64,000 nucleotides of DNA from Candidatus Bathyarchaeota archaeon (GCA_903901015.1 CAIUPH010000114.1:30397-94396), one strand, 5' to 3'. Positions 8,840 through 16,652 are shown, counted from the first letter of the stretch. Made by a program: numbers and translations. Notes: a model not told the origin generated them from the sequence alone.

Positions 8840-9436
8840 TTAGCCTATGTCGATTGGTTCGCCTTTTGGTTTGGTTGAGGCTTCGGATTTTGGAGCTACA
8901 ATTTCTAAGACGCCGTTCTTGTAGGTAGAGTTTGCCTCTTTAACCCTGACTTTCACTGGCAACTCGACTTCTTTGAAGTACTTGTACTGTGGGGTGTCGA
9001 CTGAAATTGTGAGCGAATCTTCGGTTCCATGCAGTTTAATGTCTGTTTTCTCCACTCCTGGTAGTTCGACGACTACATGGACGTCTTCGTTGGTTTCCAC
9101 GATGTCCACAAGCGGCTCACGTTCCTCCTTAACCTGCGGGGTGCCTTTGAGGCTTTTTTTGATGTTGCCAAACTCTTGGATTTCGGGTTTGCCGTCTGGT
9201 CCGATTTTCATGCTGTATCCATAGACGAATGGACCCATCTCTTTAACGGTGCTTCCGTCTGGCAACTTGCGTTCCTTAACGTATTCCTTGGGAACTTTCT
9301 CCGTGAAGTTCTTGAGTTCCTCATCCATCATCTTCTCCATTTCACGAAACATGTCATCTATGTTGCTGAAAGGGTCTTTGGATTGGCTGCGGCGTTTCTT
9401 GAACCATTCAGGGTAATCATCATTATCTGTGGACAT
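8840..9436 (-). CDS. Hsp20/alpha-crystallin small heat-shock protein
   Basis: ATP-independent chaperone that binds unfolding proteins. The C-terminal alpha-crystallin domain (about residues 105-185) shows DIVETNEDVHVVVELPGV, the KTDIKLHG strand, and the hallmark YKNGVLEIVAPK. The N-terminal 60 residues are acidic and Met-rich (DDMFREMEKMMDEELKNF), as in archaeal sHSPs, followed by a glycine-rich linker region with VYGYSMKIGPDGKPEIQEFG. ATG 9436 is preferred because GGTGGTGAG lies just upstream; an in-frame start at 9466 would add ten residues over that site. Total 198 residues. Confidence 0.9.
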   Translation of the reverse strand: MSTDNDDYPEWFKKRRSQSKDPFSNIDDMFREMEKMMDEELKNFTEKVPKEYVKERKLPDGSTVKEMGPFVYGYSMKIGPDGKPEIQEFGNIKKSLKGTPQVKEEREPLVDIVETNEDVHVVVELPGVEKTDIKLHGTEDSLTISVDTPQYKYFKEVELPVKVRVKEANSTYKNGVLEIVAPKSEASTKPKGEPIDIG

Positions 9437-9558
9437 AAACTCACCACCCTTAAATGGGGTTTTCAATCCAATAAATTTATTGTTATAACTATCACTGTTC
9501 AGATGGTTTGGCTGAGTTTGTTTTTTTTATTAGTAGTTGTAGTGAAAAGTCTCTCAGT

Positions 9559-9653
9559 CACAACAACAACCAACAGACTGGGCTGCACAGTGTGTTTGGG
9601 GTTCAGGGTCAGGTTTGGATTGCAGATTGATTGTGTCAGGCAGCCACAAACAG
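9559..9653 (-). repeat. Diverged dispersed repeat, copy B
   Basis: Reverse-strand partner of the segment at 4869-4962, ending in the same TGGTTGTTGTTGTG and sharing CTGTTTGTGGCTGCC at the other side. A frame ending QSVGCCCD plus stop can be read from TTG, 34 codons, but a stop interrupts the alignable upstream frame, so this looks like a decayed copy. The remaining gap from 9437 to 9861 holds nothing else I can support apart from a TTTAAA promoter-like box near 9806-9811 ahead of the tRNA gene. Confidence 0.4.
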
Positions 9654-9861
9654 TTCAATCATAGTGAAAGAATTAAGGCAAAAGCAAGTTATAACAAGTT
9701 AACAAAGCATACGCGTGTTTTTGTGTAGCGACGCTGCTGATTGCTGTCTTATACCTGAGCAAAAGAAGTTCCTGATTAATCCAAAATAGCTCCAGAAGCT
9801 ATAAGGTTTAAATGAAGGAAAACAGACTAAAAAGACACGGCTAGAAAAACAGTGGTTAATT

Positions 9862-10029
9862 GCCGGGGTAGCCTAGCCTGGCTAGGGCGCCAGACTCATA
9901 ATCTGGTAGGACAAACCCAGATGAGAAATCTGGAGACAATAAATGGGGCTAAACGCCTGTTGCCAGAAGTCGCGGGCTCGAATCCCGTCCCAGAAGCAGA
10001 ATTAGCGTCTGTTTCGACGAACGGCACCA
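9862..10029 (+). tRNA. Elongator tRNA-Met(CAU) with three predicted introns
   Basis: Acceptor GCCGGGG (9862-9868), D-arm, anticodon stem CCAGA with loop CTCATAA. Removing three introns gives a perfect cloverleaf. Intron 1, 9901-9927 (position 37/38): CTCA pairs TGAG, bulges TA^A and AA^A, inner helix TCTGG/CCAGA. Intron 2, 9936-9968 (45/46): CTGG pairs CCAG, bulges AG^A and AA^G, inner CAA/TTG; splicing restores the standard AGGTC variable loop. Intron 3, 9992-10021 (68/69): CGTC pairs GACG, bulges CC^A and AA^C, 7-bp inner helix GAAGCAG/CTGTTTC. The third join yields CCCCGGC, which pairs with the acceptor, then A and an encoded CCA. T-arm is GCGGG-CTCGAAT-CCCGT with one G-U. The 5' part is host, the rest comes from the integrated element. 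Confidence 0.9.
9888..9906 (+). other. attL core (19-bp direct repeat)
   Basis: CGCCAGACTCATAATCTGG, identical to 20105-20123. It contains the inverted arms CCAGA and TCTGG around a 7-bp spacer CTCATAA, the arrangement expected for a tyrosine-recombinase core with overlap in the anticodon loop. A second core-like copy with a different spacer, CCAGA-TGAGAAA-TCTGG, follows at 9917-9933 because intron 1 repeats the stem sequence. Confidence 0.85.
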
Positions 10030-10079
10030 ATTCGACCCTGCTACCCCAACACAATCCCCAAAAGCCCCAAAATAGGGGT

Positions 10080-10100
10080 ATTGATAACACCATTGATAAC
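10080..10100 (-). promoter_or_regulatory. Arm-type repeat pair at left end (ATTGATAAC x2)
   Basis: ATTGATAAC occurs at 10080-10088 and 10092-10100, a 12-base period. It is the reverse complement of the GTTATCAAT repeats near the right end, so in the circular form the sites point toward the core from both sides, as integrase or accessory-factor arm sites do. One more GTTATCAAT is at 11211-11219 downstream of the integrase. Confidence 0.6.
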
Positions 10101-10186
10101 AAAACTGCTAAGAATCGCCCACCGCAATTAAACATAGAGGACAGAAAGCGTTTATTCTACTCAATCCTATCTGAAGGGGTTCACCA

Positions 10187-11032
10187 ATGACACAAAATGA
10201 AGACGCATTCACTAAATTATTTACTGATTGGCTACTAAACGAAAAAAAACTCAATGCTAAAGTTGTATACGAATATGCTAGAATATCCTTCAATTTTACG
10301 CAAAAAGCAAAGATAAGCGAATTTAACCCAAATGAAGACCCACAACAAAGAAAGCAAGAAATTCAAGAGAAAGTAAAAACTTTCCTAGACTTAGAGAACC
10401 CTCATAGCTACAGAAATAATTTAGCATCTTTAAAGAAATTATTTGAATTCATTGGCGAACCTGAAGTTATGGAAGGTTTCAAATATAAAGCGATAATGCC
10501 GACTTTTAGCATACAAACACCTAGCATAGATGATATGGTTAAATTTGGTAAGGCAATAGAGAACCAAAAAATTCAAGTCTATTATTATTTAGGGGTAGTT
10601 TCGGCAATTAGACCTGAACACCTTCTAAGACTTAGAAAAAAGCTATTTGACAAAAACAATAATATGATTAATACATGGATGAAAGTTTTCGGCAAAAAGA
10701 ACTTTTTCTTCAGTTTCTACACTAACGAAACTAAGCCACTGATTGAAGAATATCTTAAGCAGATTCCAGATAATGAAGTGCTATTTGATTTCGGCAAAAG
10801 ATACATATGCAAAGAATTCTGTAAAGCGTCTGAAATTAGCGGTGTCAAAATCGTGCCTAAAATGATGCGAAAGTTTTCTACCAATTGGTTAAGACGGCAT
10901 GGCATGATTAGCGAAGACGTAGACGTTATAACTTCTCATGTGCCTCAAAGCGTAGTAGCAAAGAACTATCTAGACGTTAGCCGAATTCACGAATCATATA
11001 ATGAAGCCACTGAAAAGCTAAAGATTCTCTAA
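10187..11032 (+). CDS. int: Tyrosine recombinase (integrase)
   Basis: Catalyses site-specific insertion and excision of the element at tRNA-Met. The 281-residue protein has an N-terminal core-binding helical part (about 1-110, with HSYRNNLASLKKLFEF) and a C-terminal catalytic domain. The first catalytic Arg is in SAIRPEHLLRL, the second box is KMMRKFSTNWL (K-x-x-R), then TSHVP (His) and the nucleophile Tyr in AKNYLDVS. This is the archaeal integrase pattern. ATG 10187 overlaps the preceding frame's stop by ATGA. The gene is whole in the integrated state, unlike the split SSV-type integrases; instead the frame just upstream is interrupted by attL. Confidence 0.9.
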   Translation: MTQNEDAFTKLFTDWLLNEKKLNAKVVYEYARISFNFTQKAKISEFNPNEDPQQRKQEIQEKVKTFLDLENPHSYRNNLASLKKLFEFIGEPEVMEGFKYKAIMPTFSIQTPSIDDMVKFGKAIENQKIQVYYYLGVVSAIRPEHLLRLRKKLFDKNNNMINTWMKVFGKKNFFFSFYTNETKPLIEEYLKQIPDNEVLFDFGKRYICKEFCKASEISGVKIVPKMMRKFSTNWLRRHGMISEDVDVITSHVPQSVVAKNYLDVSRIHESYNEATEKLKIL

Positions 11033-11487
11033 GGTTCCATATCTCTTTTTAATCTCTTTTTATCGCCAAGTTTCTAAGTTCTAAAATACATCAAATAAGT
11101 GGACTCTTTGCTTCTTAACAAATTAAAAACCGTTATGGATGTTATGCATCGCGGAAATATACATTAATAGTTAACGTGGGTTTGCATGGTTTAGGTTGGC
11201 TAAGGATGGTGTTATCAATCACCAGATGTTAAGTCTGAAGATTGTTAACAACATAGGTCAGTTTTTGCCCGCCGCAAAAAACCCAAAGTTAATGCGTCAT
11301 AAGGCATGGATAAATTGAATGAAGCATGTTCGATTTTTTTCGGCTTGTAAATGGATTAATAAAGTTAAATAGGATAAAATATCCCCGTACCAGCCTAAAT
11401 AAGCCCAAAACGTGACCGAATAGACTCCACTCTAAACTTATCGCTGAATAAAAATAAACTTTGGCATACGTAAAAAAAGAAATGGGT
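11033..11487. other. Intergenic stretch between convergent integrase and small operon
   Basis: No supported gene. It begins with T-rich AATCTCTTTTTATC just after the integrase stop, a plausible archaeal terminator, and holds one GTTATCAAT at 11211-11219, matching the arm-type repeats at both ends. Short frames with ATG exist but none exceeds about ten codons with any support. Confidence 0.5.
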
Positions 11488-11727
11488 TTAGAGGTTTTCT
11501 AATTCTTTAGGATACTTATTGAGAAATCTAAAGCGAAGGCACAAGTTAATTTCAGGTTTTCTATATAATTCGTAAACTGCTAAAGTTCTGTAGCTATTGC
11601 TTAAAACAGCATAATCTTTTTTGTTAATTGTTCGACACTCTACTGTTTGACTAGGGCAATCAGCTTCTTTACCGAACCTTTGAACATACGCTTTGAATAA
11701 TCTTGTTTCTAAGTAGTCCATGTTCAA
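11488..11727 (-). CDS. Hypothetical element protein (79 residues)
   Basis: Unknown family. The product begins MNMDYLETRLFKAYVQRFG and is basic toward the C-terminus. It is the last gene of a three-gene minus-strand operon, and its ATG overlaps the stop of the 170-residue gene by four bases (ATGA), which supports translational coupling and a real gene. Two cysteines (ADCPSQTVEC) are present but no full metal site. No function can be inferred. Confidence 0.6.
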   Translation of the reverse strand: MNMDYLETRLFKAYVQRFGKEADCPSQTVECRTINKKDYAVLSNSYRTLAVYELYRKPEINLCLRFRFLNKYPKELENL

Positions 11728-12236
11728 TCACTTTTTTGTGGTATTCCCCATGCCTTGTTTAGAATATCGGTGTCTTCTTTTGTTAGCCCTTCTATAACAA
11801 AAACAGGGTACAATCCGTTATCATTTGCGTTTGTTGAACCTAGTATAATATCGTCTTTATCACTAGACCATATCTTAGCGAAAGTTTTTGCTTCTTCCAC
11901 TGTTTTGCATTCTTTGATTAATCTATGTTCAAAGCTGTGTAACTTTCCGTTTTCAATGTAGCCGTCTGGAATTATTCCCTTTTCTCTAGGGTCATAAATC
12001 ATTTTTCCTTGTTTGCTTTTCTCAAGCATTGGTGTATAGCCCAAAATGATGTTATGCGATGATAAACACATGAAACCCCAAAACGCTAATTGTCTAGCAT
12101 TGGGATTCCCTATTTGGCAGAAATGATTTTCGCAAATTCCACAGCCCACTATTTTACAACATTTATCGCCGTGTCCATGTGTCGTATGTTCTTGATTTGT
12201 TAAAGGACATTTAATAGTTAGTTCTTGCATGGTCAA
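11724..12236 (-). CDS. Cysteine-rich hypothetical element protein (170 residues)
   Basis: Unknown family. The N-terminal 45 residues are rich in Cys and His (KCPLTNQEHTTHGHGDKCC then CGICENHFCQ), consistent with one or two zinc sites; the rest is mixed alpha/beta with EAKTFAKIWSSDKDDIILGS. It is the middle gene of a minus-strand operon with four-base ATGA overlaps on both sides. Zinc binding is inference from the cysteine pattern, and a nucleic-acid or protein-binding role is only a guess. Confidence 0.6.
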   Translation of the reverse strand: MTMQELTIKCPLTNQEHTTHGHGDKCCKIVGCGICENHFCQIGNPNARQLAFWGFMCLSSHNIILGYTPMLEKSKQGKMIYDPREKGIIPDGYIENGKLHSFEHRLIKECKTVEEAKTFAKIWSSDKDDIILGSTNANDNGLYPVFVIEGLTKEDTDILNKAWGIPQKSD

Positions 12237-12508
12237 TCACTTTCTTGGTTTTCTGCGTTTTCGACAATATCGATAAAATCGTAAGTGATTGCCATAAGTT
12301 CTAGGAAATCAGTTTTGTTTTTTAGCTTTAGCTTTGAAATGTTGTGTTCACTTAGAATCTTCCTCATTATCTTGCTACTGCAATCTTCGCAAATATTTGC
12401 ATAGCCATCTTTGTCGTAAAATGCATTATATTTTGTTTCAGTTTCTTTTTTGCTACGGGACTTTGGGTTCGTAGCCTGACCCTTTAAAGGTTCTTTAATT
12501 TGTGTCAT
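12233..12508 (-). CDS. Small CxxC element protein, first gene of a leaderless operon
   Basis: Unknown family, 91 residues from ATG 12508 (MTQIKEPLKGQ). A lone ICEDCSS motif sits near residue 40 and the C-terminus is acidic (ENAENQESD). A GTG at 12532 would extend the frame, but it lies inside the promoter: a TATA box at 12533-12541 is the normal distance from a transcription start at or near 12508, so a leaderless mRNA starting at ATG 12508 is likely. Its stop overlaps the next gene by ATGA. Confidence 0.6.
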   Translation of the reverse strand: MTQIKEPLKGQATNPKSRSKKETETKYNAFYDKDGYANICEDCSSKIMRKILSEHNISKLKLKNKTDFLELMAITYDFIDIVENAENQESD

Positions 12509-12532
12509 AATCGCAAGAGTATACAAAATCAC

Positions 12533-12541
12533 TATTTATAC
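12533..12541 (-). promoter_or_regulatory. TATA box of the minus-strand small-gene operon
   Basis: On the minus strand the sequence is TATAAATAG, about 25-30 bases ahead of ATG 12508, which fits leaderless archaeal transcription. The rest of the gap 12541-12768 is AT-rich with no supported gene. Confidence 0.55.
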
Positions 12542-12768
12542 GTTGTTTATCTGAAACAATGTACCTGCAAATTGATTAATTGATTCATTTTTAGTTTATT
12601 TTTGAATTTAAGATACAGTTATATAAAAAGCTAGCGGATAGAGAAAAAGCAACATATAATAGCATCTAGGTCTTAATTCAGAAAAAACAATAAAATCAAG
12701 CTTAAGGAATACTTCTTCAGAGAAGCAAAAAGAAGCTTGAAAAGAGAAGGCAATTTAGAGTAAAAAAC

Positions 12769-13230
12769 TTAACTGAGCAGTATTCCCTTTCCACAGTTCT
12801 TCATGACACAATTTGAAATTGTTATCCCGTTACCTATTATGAGACCGTTTTTTGTTGCTACAATCGGTAATTTGCCTATATGAAAGAAACCGTTAATTTC
12901 AATGTTGTCTGGTGTGTGTACTATCAATTCAAAGAAGAGTTTCTTGTCTGATTTCCGAATCAAAGAAAGGTTCTTCACTTCGCTTCCATCGTGTTTCTCA
13001 ATTGTCTCATAATCAGAATGAACAAAAACGAAAGATGTGGATTTATGAATCTTACCCAAGAGTTTTCCAAATTCATCTCTTACTTCTACATCTATAAGTG
13101 GCTTCGAATCCGAACTTCTTAGTTCATATTTGAAAAGTTCTTTTTCTCTTCCATTCTTAACGTAATTGATTATTCCATTAGTGTCTATGTATTGATTGCT
13201 TCCAAGAGTAATATTGACCAATTCAATCAA
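12769..13230 (-). CDS. Hypothetical beta-rich element protein (153 residues)
   Basis: No family recognised. The sequence is dominated by predicted beta strands (ELRSSDSKPLIDVEVRDEFG, KLFFELIVHTPDN) and ends with NGLIIGNGITISNCVMKNCG, which resembles one rung of a parallel beta-helix. ATG at 13230 starts MIELVNITLG. It lies between the small operon and the surface beta-helix gene, all on the minus strand. No signal peptide is visible, so it is probably cytoplasmic. Confidence 0.55.
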   Translation of the reverse strand: MIELVNITLGSNQYIDTNGIINYVKNGREKELFKYELRSSDSKPLIDVEVRDEFGKLLGKIHKSTSFVFVHSDYETIEKHDGSEVKNLSLIRKSDKKLFFELIVHTPDNIEINGFFHIGKLPIVATKNGLIIGNGITISNCVMKNCGKGILLS

Positions 13231-13302
13231 CTTACTCTTCTTGTAAAACTGCCTGAGGTTTTAAGGTTTTGCATCGCTTGCTTTTGTAGATTAAAAAAAT
13301 TC

Positions 13303-14922
13303 TTAAAGAAAAGAATTATGCTGTTTAGCTTTTCTTATATTGTTCTTTCTTATAGTGATGGTTACAGCGAAAAGCGACAGAATCACGAATATGCCTAAGA
13401 CGGCTATGGCTGGAAACTCTGGAACAGTAGGAGTTGGTGAAGGTAAAGTGGATGAAGTAACAGTTGGGATTGCTGTTGGGTTTGATGAGGTTGGCGAAGT
13501 TGTAGGTGATGATTTTGGACTTGCTGTTTGGGTTGGATTCGCAGTTGGTGAAACAGTTGGTGAAGGAGTAGGTGTTGGTGAAGGAGTAGGTGTTGGTGAA
13601 GGAGTAGGTGTTGGTGAAGGAGTAGGTGTTGGACTTGGAGACGGGGTTGGAGTTGGGTTAGGGGCAAAAGTTGCTGAGATGGTAGTTGCACCATTAACGT
13701 TTTGAACAGTATAAGAATTAACTGTACCCACTGAAGTTCCATTAACCAAAACATTAACTATGTAATAACCAGTATTTGGCGTTATATTGAAAGTTTGACT
13801 GCCGCCATAGTTAATGCTCATAGTTCCACTTGGGCTGATAGAACCACCCGTACTATTAGAAGCAGTAATGTAGGTTGGTGCTTGAGAATTTGGTGCATTC
13901 AAAAATGGGCTGTATGTAACTGTACCTAAGTTGAAATCATTTTTAAAATCATAAATAGACTGGCTGATGGCTGTTGAATTAGTTGTTCCCCACCAATTAT
14001 AAGTAGCATTTACGCTGATTGGAATATTTGATTTGAAATTATAGTTGCTGTTATTGTAGATATTATTATTCAGAATTGCTGGTTGAGGTGCAGTAATTCC
14101 AATCCAATCAATATAAACGCCAATTGTGTTGTTTGTGATTGTGTTATTTCTAACTAATGGGGAACCAAGATTGGAACCTTGCCATTCACTAATTCCTATG
14201 CCTGCTGTATTGTTGATTATTACGTTATTTTCTATGACGTAAGTAGGATTATCTGAAAAAGATGTAAAGGAATGGATTCCGTCTCCGCAACCTGATATGA
14301 TATTACTAGAAATTGTTGTATTGCCAGTAGCAACGGGGTTTTGCCAGAGAGAAATTCCCTGATTAAGGATAGTGTTATTAGAAATCGTGGCTATTCCACC
14401 CCATTGAACACTGATTCCATTTGTTATAATATTGTTTGAAATTACAGATGTTCCATTTGCCCTTTGCAATATGCTTATGGCGTTATTGATAGTATCATTA
14501 TATATTTTGGCTGAATTACTTAATGCTAAATCAGAATTCAAAACCGCATTCTCTATTATTGAACCTGTGCCAGTAGATTGGTTCCAACCAGCACCGAACT
14601 GGGTGAAAGTTATTTGTCCTCCGTTGAAAGTGATGGAGTTGATACTGTTCCCCAATGCTTGCATTGTGCCATTAACCATTATGTAATTACTATTGAGGTT
14701 TACAGTTACACCTGACTGAATTGTCAAATTAACGCCATTGTTTACAAGAAGGTTTCCAGTTAAAATGTATGGGCTATCTGCTTGTGTCCATGTAGTGTCT
14801 GAAGTAATTACTCCACTTACGTTTGTAGAAGCTTGCACTAAATCAAAATGTATAGTGCCAAATAAAACAACTGAACTAACAATTAATGTTATTAAGAATA
14901 TGCTTAACCGTGTTTTATTCAT
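13303..14922 (-). CDS. Beta-helix cell-surface protein with PTPS stalk and PEF-type C-terminus
   Basis: Secreted, probably cell-wall-exposed protein of about 539 residues. Order: signal peptide (about 1-32), right-handed beta-helix with many N-rich rungs such as [13 protein letters not shown] (about 60-330), a repeat-type domain [20 protein letters not shown] followed by [16 protein letters not shown] (about 350-425), a PTPTPSP stalk encoded by tandem DNA repeats, then [14 protein letters not shown] and a transmembrane helix with basic tail. VPEFP resembles the PEF-CTERM signal processed by archaeosortases. ATG 14922 follows GGAAG and is preferred over TTG 14928. As mobile-element cargo it may change the host surface or serve in adhesion; that is inference. 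Confidence 0.78.
   Translation of the reverse strand: MNKTRLSIFLITLIVSSVVLFGTIHFDLVQASTNVSGVITSDTTWTQADSPYILTGNLLVNNGVNLTIQSGVTVNLNSNYIMVNGTMQALGNSINSITFNGGQITFTQFGAGWNQSTGTGSIIENAVLNSDLALSNSAKIYNDTINNAISILQRANGTSVISNNIITNGISVQWGGIATISNNTILNQGISLWQNPVATGNTTISSNIISGCGDGIHSFTSFSDNPTYVIENNVIINNTAGIGISEWQGSNLGSPLVRNNTITNNTIGVYIDWIGITAPQPAILNNNIYNNSNYNFKSNIPISVNATYNWWGTTNSTAISQSIYDFKNDFNLGTVTYSPFLNAPNSQAPTYITASNSTGGSISPSGTMSINYGGSQTFNITPNTGYYIVNVLVNGTSVGTVNSYTVQNVNGATTISATFAPNPTPTPSPSPTPTPSPTPTPSPTPTPSPTPTPSPTVSPTANPTQTASPKSSPTTSPTSSNPTAIPTVTSSTLPSPTPTVPEFPAIAVLGIFVILSLFAVTITIRKNNIRKAKQHNSFL
13559..13630 (-). repeat. Four tandem 18-bp repeats in the PTPS stalk
   Basis: Four identical copies of GGTGAAGGAGTAGGTGTT on the plus strand encode Pro-Thr-Pro-Ser repeats on the minus strand. 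Exact identity between copies suggests recent slippage expansion. Confidence 0.8.
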
Positions 14923-15006
14923 CTTCAATCTTCCACTAAATCGTATTACCGCTTATTCGCATGCCATCTTTTAAACTTATGTTAGTTTTTGCCTTTGCTT
15001 TTTACC

Positions 15007-16272
15007 TTATGTATACGGATGAATTTTTTTGGTTTTTATCTCTAAAGCATCAAACAAGTCTATGCGTCTTTTGCCGTCAACAAACCTATATGTGAATAAT
15101 CTTTGTAAGGTGTCAAAGTCACTTACTTCCACATATTGGCATGAAACGTCTTTCTTGCTCCATGTTTTATCTAATAGCTTTTCAAATGGCTCTCTAAAAG
15201 TCAAATACTGAACATTACCGTACAGGGTATTCTTGTTGTATTGTATAATTTTGAAGCTGTTGTCAAAGTGTATGTATGTATATTCTCCAAGTTCTTTAGC
15301 CCATCTTGTTTTTCTGCCTTTTTTCGTGAATTCGGCTGACTCTACTATGTCGAATAGTTCCCATTTTAATGGGATTGTATGATGATAAAATCCATAGGGG
15401 TTAGTTATTCGCTTCTTTGTTTCATTGTCATATCCAACTATCTTGGAAGATGCGTGTTTATTCACTGGTAGACAACTTTCGAATATATTCCCGTTTTCAA
15501 AGGTAAGTGTTATGCTTACTAAGCCTTCAAAAAATGCTCTTACCCATTGAGCATGGCTACCCATTTCAAATTTATGGAATTCCACTTTAGCATTAACTAT
15601 CTTTTCAATAGACTTAACAGCGTTCAATAACGGCAAATTGAGTAAATCGAAAAAGTCAATCTGTAGCCGTGCATATTCGCCAAGTAACAGATAAGTTTCG
15701 TCTAGGTCTCTGAGAGCTTCCAAGAATGGGTTAGCTCTGTAAGTTAATGCTCCACCTCTACCAAACGGAACTATCCATTTCAATTTAACTAATAATTGCA
15801 TGTTCCGCTTTAGTTGTCTCTTGCTGACTCTATTTCTTAAATAATGTTCCAAGTCAGTAAAGCTTGCTATTCTAAAGTGACCTACATAAAACACAATCTC
15901 AGGTAATACTAAAAATCGTGTGGTCTTAGGGGCAGTATGTAAACGGTCTTCTCTCCCTTTTACTAGATAAATTTTTGAAAAAGTTAATAGGTCATTTAGG
16001 CTCATTATGAGCTTGTTTTTCTGTTCGGTTCTATTATCGTCTTGAGTTAGAGTAATAAATAATTGATTTAACTCTCCTATTTTGCTACTAAAAAAGCTGT
16101 TTTTTATGTCATTGGGCTTTAGGTTTTTTACCCTATTTTTATTTAAATTTTCTTTATTTGCCCTGTACTTCTTTCTTCTATTCTTATTGATTCGTTCTTT
16201 ATTCTTGTTATAGTAACTTTGCTGTTTACTGATTTTCCTTATGTCAGTATTTACTTCTGAGAGTAAACTCAT
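15007..16272 (-). CDS. 421-residue element protein with winged-helix-like centre
   Basis: Function unknown; a replication initiator is one possibility. The N-terminal 60 residues are extremely basic with a repeating NKNR pattern (NKERINKNRRKKYRANKENL), typical of DNA-binding tails. About residues 110-190 look like a winged helix: LPEIVFYVGHF, the helix ASFTDLEHYLRNRVSKRQL, and a wing KLKWIVPFGRGGALTY. The C-terminal half is mixed alpha/beta without a known motif; I see no Walker A or rolling-circle HUH motif. It starts at ATG 16272 and diverges from the 89-residue gene across an AT-rich 380-base gap. Confidence 0.6.
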   Translation of the reverse strand: MSLLSEVNTDIRKISKQQSYYNKNKERINKNRRKKYRANKENLNKNRVKNLKPNDIKNSFFSSKIGELNQLFITLTQDDNRTEQKNKLIMSLNDLLTFSKIYLVKGREDRLHTAPKTTRFLVLPEIVFYVGHFRIASFTDLEHYLRNRVSKRQLKRNMQLLVKLKWIVPFGRGGALTYRANPFLEALRDLDETYLLLGEYARLQIDFFDLLNLPLLNAVKSIEKIVNAKVEFHKFEMGSHAQWVRAFFEGLVSITLTFENGNIFESCLPVNKHASSKIVGYDNETKKRITNPYGFYHHTIPLKWELFDIVESAEFTKKGRKTRWAKELGEYTYIHFDNSFKIIQYNKNTLYGNVQYLTFREPFEKLLDKTWSKKDVSCQYVEVSDFDTLQRLFTYRFVDGKRRIDLFDALEIKTKKIHPYT

Positions 16273-16652
16273 ATAATCTGTTTCCCGTTCCTAATCAATC
16301 TAAAAATTAGCAGTTTTGGCTAACTAATTTATCACTTGATTAAAGTATGGTGTCGTAAGCTATAATATAAGCTTTATGCACTGTGCTTAACAGATTTAGT
16401 TACATGTCTTTAAAAGATATATTTGCTAAGAAACGCATCGAAGTGAAAGGAGAGTAAATAGGAAGGGAACCGTCATAGGAGACATTATTATGCTGACGGC
16501 AAGACATAATTAGGTATATATAATGCAATTTCAAGTAATTAAGTATTTTCTTTAATGTTACGTTTATACATATAAAGTTATATTTTATAGGAAGTTATAA
16601 ATAGGTGAATAGCAAATTTTTGATTATAAAGTAGCAAATCGTAAGTGATAAT
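16273..16652. other. AT-rich divergent intergenic region with inverted repeat
   Basis: No gene supported. It contains an exact 6-bp inverted repeat CCGTCA (16470-16475) and TGACGG (16494-16499), runs of TATATA, and TATA-like boxes including ATTATAAAG near 16623-16631, about 26 bases ahead of ATG 16653. A promoter region for both neighbours is likely; a replication origin is possible but unproven. Confidence 0.45.

Larger units (their letters stand above)
9888..10190 (+). other. 3' part of a reading frame that spans attP in the circular element
   Basis: Starting from the core CGC at 9888 the frame is open to TGA 10188-10190, reading straight through the intron-bearing tRNA segment (intron lengths 27, 33 and 30 keep the frame). 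It overlaps the integrase start as ATGA. In the predicted circle it joins 19865-20104 in the same frame, giving 180 codons with an N-terminal CPECG zinc knuckle. In the integrated state the part upstream of 9888 is host tRNA, so the frame has no proper start here. The last 60 codons (…NIEDRKRLFYSILSEGVHQ) look like protein; the part over the tRNA may be only incidental. Confidence 0.5.

Noticed and set aside
9852..10190. 112-residue reading frame starting upstream of the tRNA-Met gene
   Set aside because: Its first third lies over the host tRNA 5' half and its start has no support; only the part after the core is discussed, as the tail of the attP-spanning frame.
13559..13630. CRISPR-like direct repeats
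   Set aside because: The four 18-bp copies are head-to-tail without spacers and encode Pro/Thr/Ser repeats, so they are coding tandem repeats.
13340..13705. Plus-strand Val/Gly-rich 121-residue frame
   Set aside because: It is the antisense of the PTPS stalk repeats of the surface protein; its repetitive GVGEGVG composition is a shadow.
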